NCBI GenBank assembly: GCA_937876275.1
Contig: CALFIA010000356.1
Coordinates: 1-9,609 of the forward strand
Length of the DNA stretch: 9,609 bases
Direction of reading: 5' to 3'
From: an uncultured Actinomycetes bacterium
Lineage (GTDB): Bacteria > Actinomycetota > Actinomycetes > S36-B12
Shown here: in pieces, positions 5,804-9,609 of the stretch
Layout: the number at the start of each line of letters is the position of its first letter
How positions within the stretch are numbered: the first letter of the stretch is position 1
Translations under genes and position numbers: made by a program
Notes under the pieces: model-generated
What the model saw: the letters and a program-made list of their open reading frames with translations, nothing else
Told to the model about the DNA's origin: nothing
The model's database searches: none

Positions 5804-6353
5804 CTGCCGCTCCCGTGGATAGATCCATGACCTTTTGCAGGCTGGCCGCGAGGTGGTTACCCATCGGCTTGCCCATGGCCATCATGTCGAAGGTCCAGAG
5901 AAGTTTCTCGCCCACCAGGCCGTAGAGGCGTTCGCCTTCGGAGTACGGCTTGGCGCTCGAGGACGCACCCACGCTGGTGGTCTTCAGAACAGCCTTGGCG
6001 CCGGTGATCCGGGCATTCTCGAGACCGGTGATGGTGACCTCGCCCTCCCAGATCTCGGCGTAGCCGGTCGGGTGAGCCAAGGTGAGTTCGATCTTGTTAT
6101 CGGGGCGCGGGCGCCAGAAGCCGGTTTCGGTGGCCAGCGGCCTCACGCGCTCGCCGTCATCATCGAGAAGCCAGCTTCGCGAGATATACGCCATGAAGGG
6201 GCGGCCATCGGTGGCGAAGGACACTTCCTGGCCGAAGCGGAAATCCTCGATACCGGGGTACTGGCCGGTACCCACGCCGACCCAGGTGCCAAGAAGCCAG
6301 GAGAGTGGCAGCAACTCCTCAGGGAGTTCACTCGGAAGCGGTGAGGTGCTCAT
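5796..6353 (-). CDS. Nitrobindin-like haem protein (FABP/UPF0678 family, peroxynitrite isomerase type)
   Basis: A 185-residue cytoplasmic beta-barrel of the THAP4/nitrobindin family. The diagnostic loop GTWVGVGTGQYP is at 22-33, and the C-terminal GNHLAASLQKV at 165-175 carries His167, the expected axial haem ligand. Related proteins (Rv2717c, human THAP4 C-terminal domain) bind ferric haem and convert peroxynitrite to nitrate or scavenge NO. Strands of the barrel fill residues 40-160, including TGFWRPRPDNKIELTLAHP at 77-95. Both diagnostic motifs are intact, so the protein should be able to bind haem. Its ATG overlaps the stop of the small upstream membrane ORF (ATGA), and its own stop overlaps the nur start by 8 nt, so translation is probably coupled along the operon. 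Confidence 0.9.
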   Translation of the reverse strand: MSTSPLPSELPEELLPLSWLLGTWVGVGTGQYPGIEDFRFGQEVSFATDGRPFMAYISRSWLLDDDGERVRPLATETGFWRPRPDNKIELTLAHPTGYAEIWEGEVTITGLENARITGAKAVLKTTSVGASSSAKPYSEGERLYGLVGEKLLWTFDMMAMGKPMGNHLAASLQKVMDLSTGAADD

Positions 6354-6454
6354 GCCTTATTCCCCCGGAAGAGTCGGACAACAATCACGATCGAGACGGC
6401 CGCGATTGCCGCCACTGCCACCACGAGTAGGCCCGTGTAGACGTTCTCGACCAT
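6350..6454 (-). CDS. Very small single-span membrane protein heading the nur operon
   Basis: A 34-residue product (MVENVYTGLLVVAVAAIAAV, then a further hydrophobic stretch ending VVRLFRGNKA). One transmembrane helix covers about residues 7-27, with a basic tail RLFRGNK that would stay in the cytoplasm. I do not recognise a family. Support for its being real: the stop overlaps the nitrobindin ATG in the ATGA arrangement used through this operon, and a TAGGCT box lies 7 nt upstream of the ATG at 6454, the leaderless spacing seen elsewhere in the window. In-frame ATGs further up (such as 6475) would run into the divergent DsrE gene and are less likely. Confidence 0.6.
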   Translation of the reverse strand: MVENVYTGLLVVAVAAIAAVSIVIVVRLFRGNKA

Positions 6455-6468
6455 GTAGGGCAGCCTAC
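6455..6468. promoter_or_regulatory. Compact divergent promoter / inverted repeat between the nur operon and the DsrE gene
   Basis: Only 19 bp separate the two starts (6454 leftward, 6474 rightward). They contain the inverted repeat GTAGG-GCAG-CCTAC. Read leftward, TAGGCT (6467-6462) is spaced as a -10 box 7 nt before the small ORF. Read rightward, TAGGGC (6456-6461) could act as a -10 for the DsrE gene. Two promoters this close would exclude one another. Confidence 0.35.
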
Positions 6469-6473
6469 CGTTC

Positions 6474-6848
6474 ATGACCTCAGTGCCCCGAAACCAACTG
6501 CTCATCAAGGTGACTGCAGGAAACGATGCACCCGAGCGCTGCTCACAGGCCTTCACGGTCGCCGCAACTGCGGCGGCAAGCGGCGTTCAGGTCTCGCTGT
6601 GGCTTACCGGTGACGCGGCGTGGTTCGCCCTGCCCGGCAAGGCAGAAGAATTCGAGCTCGAGCATTCGGCGTCATTGAGCGAACTCCTCGATCAGATTCT
6701 TGAATTCGGACGTGTCACGTTGTGCACGCAGTGCGCAATGCGGCGTTCGATTCACGCTGACGATGTGCTGCCCGGAGTTCGCATTGCCGGTGCAGCGGTA
6801 TTCGTCGAGGAAGCGATCTCGCCTAATACTCAGGCGTTGGTGTACTAA
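6474..6848 (+). CDS. DsrE-family protein
   Basis: A 124-residue cytoplasmic protein of the actinobacterial DsrE-like group, small alpha/beta folds related to sulfur-relay proteins. The hallmark stretches, recalled from family members, are all here: LLIKVTAGNDAPERCSQAFT at 9-28, VSLWLTGDAAWFALPGKAEEFEL at 40-62, RVTLCTQCAMRR at 80-91 with C84 and C87 as a CxxC pair, and VLPGVRIAGAAVFVEEA at 98-114. The CxxC could be redox-active or a persulfide carrier, but no substrate is known to me. The ATG at 6474 gives a short N-terminus before the first strand; no Shine-Dalgarno is visible. It converges with the LytR_C gene with a 7-nt gap and diverges from the nur operon, a neighbourhood common in actinobacteria. 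Confidence 0.85.
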   Translation: MTSVPRNQLLIKVTAGNDAPERCSQAFTVAATAAASGVQVSLWLTGDAAWFALPGKAEEFELEHSASLSELLDQILEFGRVTLCTQCAMRRSIHADDVLPGVRIAGAAVFVEEAISPNTQALVY

Positions 6849-6852
6849 CGCC
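6833..6852. terminator. Weak hairpin spanning the convergent ends of the DsrE and LytR_C genes
   Basis: GGCGTT (6833-6838) pairs with AACGCC (6847-6852) around an 8-nt loop. The stem includes the end of the DsrE reading frame and lies 3 bp beyond the LytR_C stop. There is no T-run on either side. It is the only termination-like structure visible between these two genes and may be too weak to work alone. Confidence 0.25.
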
Positions 6853-6855
6853 GTA

Positions 6856-7524
6856 CTACGACGTTGCCGGTGACGGTGTCATTGAAGGCACCGGGGCCGG
6901 CAGCGAGGACGACGACGCCGGTGACGCGACTGCAGCCTGGCTCGGGCAGCCCGGGCCGGAGAGCGACGGTGACGGCGATGCCATGGCGGCCGCTATCTGC
7001 GCTTCACCGGCAATCTCGGTGAACGCGTTTCCGAGTGCGATGTCGACAACCTTCTTCGGTCGATTGTCTTGTACGAGAATCGCTCCCGGGAAATAGAACG
7101 AGAGAAGCTCTGCGTTGGCACGGCCGTTCACTCCGTAGCGAATCTGGCCCACTCCGTCGAGCACCTTGCCCTGCGGATCGTTGTCGACCTTGCGCACGGT
7201 GAAATCTCGGGCATTGAGCACCTTCGCAACGTCGCTGGCAAGACCCACGCGATCGGTGGCGTTCCAGACGTTGACCCTGACCTTGCTCGTGCGCGGCAGC
7301 ACCTCAGCTGCGGTGACCATCGTGGTCTCGCAAGGAAGCGGCGCTGCGGAGGCGGAGGCGATGGCATCCGCCTCGGGAGTTGATGAGCCATTAAGCAGAC
7401 GTGAGAGGCCGAAGCCGACGGCGAAGAGCACCGCAATGCCGACCAGGACGATGAGGATCGGCACCCAGACCGGACGACGACGACGAGAGCGACCACCGGT
7501 GGGGCGTCGGAACTCCGCACTCAT
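6856..7524 (-). CDS. Membrane-anchored LytR C-terminal-domain protein
   Basis: A 222-residue protein. A basic N-terminus (RSRRRRP at 12-18) precedes one transmembrane helix at about 19-44, so the rest should lie outside the membrane. The LytR_C domain spans about 81-168 (KVRVNVWNATDRVGLASDVA at 81-100, then ILVQDNRPKKVVDIALGNAF at 149-168). The remaining C-terminal tail, about 175-222, is a low-complexity Ser/Pro/Ala region. This domain normally follows the catalytic LCP domain of enzymes attaching polymers to peptidoglycan. Here it stands alone, as in many actinobacteria, so it is not itself an LCP transferase. The ATG at 7524 has GGAGGAGAAGG just upstream and overlaps the tadA stop (ATGA). 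The longer frame to 7575 lies inside tadA and was rejected. Its exact cell-wall role is unknown to me. Confidence 0.88.
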   Translation of the reverse strand: MSAEFRRPTGGRSRRRRPVWVPILIVLVGIAVLFAVGFGLSRLLNGSSTPEADAIASASAAPLPCETTMVTAAEVLPRTSKVRVNVWNATDRVGLASDVAKVLNARDFTVRKVDNDPQGKVLDGVGQIRYGVNGRANAELLSFYFPGAILVQDNRPKKVVDIALGNAFTEIAGEAQIAAAMASPSPSLSGPGCPSQAAVASPASSSSLPAPVPSMTPSPATS

Positions 7525-8003
7525 GCCTTCTCCTCCCGTCTGTCGGCCATGAAATCGAGCACCAGCCTGCCACATTCATCTTCCAGGACTCCCCCGACCA
7601 CTTCAGGTCGATGGGCCATACGGCGATCACGCAGGAGATCCCAGTGAGAGCCTGCGGCTCCGTACTCCTCATTCCAGGCACCGAACACCACCCGTCCGAC
7701 CCTGGACATGGCCGCGGCCCCGGCACACATAGGGCAAGGCTCGAGGGTGACAACCAACGTGCAGTCGGTCAGGCGCCACTCGCCCACATGCGCCGCCGCT
7801 TCGCGCAATGCGAGGACCTCGGCATGGGCCGTGGGGTCGCCGGTGGCTTCACGCTCATTACGTGCGCGGGCAATGACGTCACCGCTGGGATCCAGGACGA
7901 CGGCGCCGATAGGCAGATCAGGAGTGACGCCCGGCAAGGTCGGACGCAGGGCTTCGTCGAGTGCGATGCGCATCGCGGCGACATCAGCAGGTGAATGCTG
8001 CAC
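7521..8003 (-). CDS. tadA: tRNA-specific adenosine deaminase
   Basis: A 160-residue zinc deaminase that converts adenosine to inosine at the wobble position (A34) of tRNA-Arg(ACG), letting it read several CGN codons. The catalytic motif HAEVLAL is at 60-66, with His60 as zinc ligand and Glu62 as proton shuttle. PCPMCAGA at 89-96 provides Cys90 and Cys93. IGAVVLDPSGDVIARARNE at 32-50 is the usual cytidine-deaminase-fold core. The start is a GTG at 8003, 2 nt after the stop of the upstream gene. An internal ATG at 7973 is less likely because homologues usually have residues before the MRxALxEA helix. It is the middle gene of a three-gene leftward operon and overlaps the next gene by 4 nt. Confidence 0.93.
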   Translation of the reverse strand: MQHSPADVAAMRIALDEALRPTLPGVTPDLPIGAVVLDPSGDVIARARNEREATGDPTAHAEVLALREAAAHVGEWRLTDCTLVVTLEPCPMCAGAAAMSRVGRVVFGAWNEEYGAAGSHWDLLRDRRMAHRPEVVGGVLEDECGRLVLDFMADRREEKA

Positions 8004-8005
8004 GA

Positions 8006-8497
8006 CTAGCGCGCCCGCAAGGCCTTATCGAACTGCTCGCCCAAACCGAGACGCTTGGCAATGGCCTTGACCTGGTCATCGGGATACAAGTCGGACTCGT
8101 CGACGAGGAGGGAGATCTCATCGGCATTGATGCCGAGGTCGGTGAGGATGGCGAGATCACCGATCGGGATGAACTCCTCCAGCTCGTCTTCCTCCCATTC
8201 GAGTCCGATGAGATCGGCGGCTTCCTCGGCAAGTGACCAATCCAGCACCGCGACGCCGTCACTAATGAAGACGCGGGTACCAATGGCGTCGACGCGGAAG
8301 ATCAGGAAGAACTCGTCGCCCACGCCTACGAACCCGAAGACACCGTTCTCGCCAGGCAACTGCCGCAGGGCCGAGACCAGGGAGTCCACGGTGGTGGCGA
8401 TTCGCGCGGGCATCGCAGAGGACACCCAGCGGCCTTCTTCACGCCAGGCTGCGGCGGCGAAGTCAATCGCCTTGAGGTCGACCTCCTGAACTGTCAC
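8006..8497 (-). CDS. tRNA adenosine deaminase-associated protein
   Basis: A 163-residue acidic cytoplasmic protein of the actinobacterial family found beside tadA. Family features as I recall them are present: IDFAAAAWREEGRW at about 11-24, LVSALRQLPGENGVFGFVGV at about 40-59, DEFFLIFRVDA followed by RVFISDGVAVLDW at about 61-86, and the C-terminal YPDDQVKAIAKRLGLGEQFD. The biochemical role is not established to my knowledge; the fixed position next to tadA suggests a link with tRNA editing, but that is inference. The GTG at 8497 was chosen because homology begins just after it. An in-frame ATG at 8545 would add 16 unrelated-looking residues and press into the upp promoter. No Shine-Dalgarno is visible for either. 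It ends 2 nt before tadA. Confidence 0.85.
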   Translation of the reverse strand: MTVQEVDLKAIDFAAAAWREEGRWVSSAMPARIATTVDSLVSALRQLPGENGVFGFVGVGDEFFLIFRVDAIGTRVFISDGVAVLDWSLAEEAADLIGLEWEEDELEEFIPIGDLAILTDLGINADEISLLVDESDLYPDDQVKAIAKRLGLGEQFDKALRAR

Positions 8498-8562
8498 AGG
8501 CCCATGGTGGCATGGGGCGGGCCTATCCGTCACCACGAGGTACATGAGCGAGACCGAACGGT

Positions 8563-8568
8563 TACCCT
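8563..8568 (+). promoter_or_regulatory. Candidate -10 box for a leaderless upp transcript
   Basis: TACCCT (TAnnnT) lies exactly 6 nt before the upp ATG at 8575, and no Shine-Dalgarno sequence is present. The spacing is identical to that at 201-206 before the 213 gene. No convincing -35 is visible. The gap to the divergent GTG at 8497 is 77 bp. Confidence 0.4.
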
Positions 8569-8574
8569 CGGCCC

Positions 8575-9216
8575 ATGCGCACACTCGTGATCGATCATCC
8601 CCTCGTGGCCCACAAGCTGGGCAAGCTTCGCAAGACCGATACCTCGTCGGCCACCTTCCGGCTCCTCGCCGAGGAACTCGTGACCTTGCTCGCCTACGAG
8701 GCCACCGATGATCTCGAGGTACGGCCGGTCAAGATCTCAACCCCGGTTGCCGATTGCACCGTTGTCGAGCTCATCGACCCCAAGCCGCTGATCGTCCCGA
8801 TTCTGCGTGCGGGCCTCGGGATGCTCAACGGCATGGTGAAGTTGATGCCCACTGCTGAGGTCGGATTCCTCGGCATGGTGCGCGATCACGATTCACTTCT
8901 TGCCACGACCTACGCCGATCGTCTGCCGCACGATCTCTCCGATCGCACTGTCTTCGTGCTTGATCCGATGCTCGCCACCGGTGGCACGCTCGTCGCCGCC
9001 ATCGATCTGATGCTCGAGCGCGGGGCACGCAACATCACCGCGATCTGCCTGCTCGCCGCGCCTGAGGGCGTGGCCATGGTCGAGAAGGCATACGGCGATC
9101 GCGACGTCAACGTCACTGTCGTCACGGCCGCGATCGACGATCACCTGAATGAGAAGGGCTATATCGTTCCCGGCCTGGGTGACGCGGGCGATCGTCTCTT
9201 CGGCCTCGCGGAGTAA
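8575..9216 (+). CDS. upp: Uracil phosphoribosyltransferase
   Basis: A 213-residue cytoplasmic pyrimidine-salvage enzyme that makes UMP from uracil and PRPP. The PRPP-binding loop is intact, [12 protein letters not shown] at 127-138. The core strand [15 protein letters not shown] is at 73-87, the flexible-loop region TTYADRLP at 111-118, and the C-terminal uracil/UMP-binding segment [16 protein letters not shown] at 195-210. Length is normal for the family. The ATG has a -10-like box 6 nt upstream and no Shine-Dalgarno, so translation may be leaderless. It is followed after 2 nt by the haem-degrading-domain gene, with which it is probably co-transcribed, and it diverges from the tadA operon, an arrangement repeated in many actinobacteria. 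Confidence 0.96.
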   Translation: MRTLVIDHPLVAHKLGKLRKTDTSSATFRLLAEELVTLLAYEATDDLEVRPVKISTPVADCTVVELIDPKPLIVPILRAGLGMLNGMVKLMPTAEVGFLGMVRDHDSLLATTYADRLPHDLSDRTVFVLDPMLATGGTLVAAIDLMLERGARNITAICLLAAPEGVAMVEKAYGDRDVNVTVVTAAIDDHLNEKGYIVPGLGDAGDRLFGLAE

Positions 9217-9218
9217 CG

Positions 9219-9609
9219 ATGTCGAATCTCACCGCTGCTGAAGTTGCCGAGCAGGAAGCCTCACTCGTGTTGAACTCCTTCACCCTTGCCGATGCTGTCG
9301 GCTTGGGTGCGATTGCGCAGTCGCGTGCCGAGAGCGAGGACCTCCCCCTGATCATCCAGGTGCGTCACGGCCGCCGCATCGCGTTCATGGTTTCACTTCC
9401 GGGCTCGCACGCTGACTCCGAGAACTGGATCATTCGCAAGGCTGCGGTGGTCGAGAAGTTCGATACCTCGACGATGTACCAGAAACTTCGCTACCTCGAG
9501 CGAGGCACGACATTCATCGAGGCGACCGGACTCGATGAGCAGAAGTTCGCGGCACATGGCGGCGGTATGCCGATTGCCGTGACGAACGTCGGGATCGTCG
9601 GCAGTATCT
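9219..9609 (+). CDS. UPF0303 / haem-degrading-domain protein (3' end outside the window)
   Basis: The frame from ATG 9219 is open to the window end, giving 130 residues; homologues I recall are about 155-165 residues, so roughly the last 30 are missing. The UPF0303 pattern is clear: an N-terminal acidic helix, LPLIIQVRHGRRIAFMVSLP at 42-61, ENWIIRKAAVVEKF at 68-81, RGTTFIEATGLDEQKFAAHG at 95-114, and GGMPIAVTNVGIVG at 115-128. This fold is shared with the haem-degrading domain (HbpS/GlcG-like), though a haem-degrading activity is not demonstrated for UPF0303 members to my knowledge. It begins 2 nt after the upp stop, so it is probably a second gene of that transcript. Confidence 0.88.
   Translation, partial: MSNLTAAEVAEQEASLVLNSFTLADAVGLGAIAQSRAESEDLPLIIQVRHGRRIAFMVSLPGSHADSENWIIRKAAVVEKFDTSTMYQKLRYLERGTTFIEATGLDEQKFAAHGGGMPIAVTNVGIVGSI

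Noticed and set aside
7525..7575. Longer start for the LytR_C protein at 7575.
   Set aside because: The ATG at 7524 has a strong Shine-Dalgarno and an ATGA overlap with tadA; the extension is the tadA shadow.

Overview
The window looks like chromosomal DNA from a moderately high-GC actinobacterium (Actinomycetota). This rests on gene content and order, since no marker RNA gene is present. Three sets of neighbours are typical of the phylum: an XRE regulator next to an HbhA-like helical protein (compare Rv0474-Rv0475 of Mycobacterium tuberculosis); a block of DsrE, nitrobindin-like, Fur/Nur and YgfZ genes; and tadA with a tRNA-adenosine-deaminase-associated gene divergent from upp. I cannot place it below phylum level. 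No mobile element, phage, CRISPR array, tRNA or rRNA is visible, so this is a compact core region rather than an island.

Layout. Bases 1-36 probably hold the first codons of a leftward gene that leaves the window, preceded by two strong hairpins. Bases 213-2819 (+) encode an 868-residue protein with about eight membrane segments, a possible GAF-like linker, and what look like degenerate GGDEF and EAL domains. A perfect 39-bp palindrome (2825-2863) ends this gene and the converging leftward pair: an XRE regulator (3786-3361) and an HbhA/phasin-like protein with an eight-fold Pro-Lys pentapeptide array (3374-2874). dtd (3892-4380, +) removes D-amino acids from mischarged tRNA and meets ygfZ tail to tail, with overlapping stop codons.

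A leftward overlapping operon runs from 6454 to 4377: a tiny membrane protein, a nitrobindin-like haem protein, a Fur-family regulator with all the histidines expected of the nickel sensor Nur, and ygfZ (Fe-S cluster maintenance). Metal sensing, haem/reactive-nitrogen chemistry and Fe-S repair are thus made together. A DsrE-family gene (6474-6848, +) diverges from it. A second leftward operon (8497-6856) holds the TadA-associated protein, TadA (tRNA wobble A-to-I editing) and a LytR_C-domain membrane protein. upp (uracil salvage, 8575-9216, +) diverges from that operon and is followed after 2 nt by a UPF0303/haem-degrading-domain gene cut off by the window end.

The least conventional items are the degenerate GGDEF-EAL membrane protein, the pentapeptide array in the HbhA-like protein, and a recurrent spacing of a TAnnnT-like box 6-7 nt before the start codon, which suggests leaderless transcripts.
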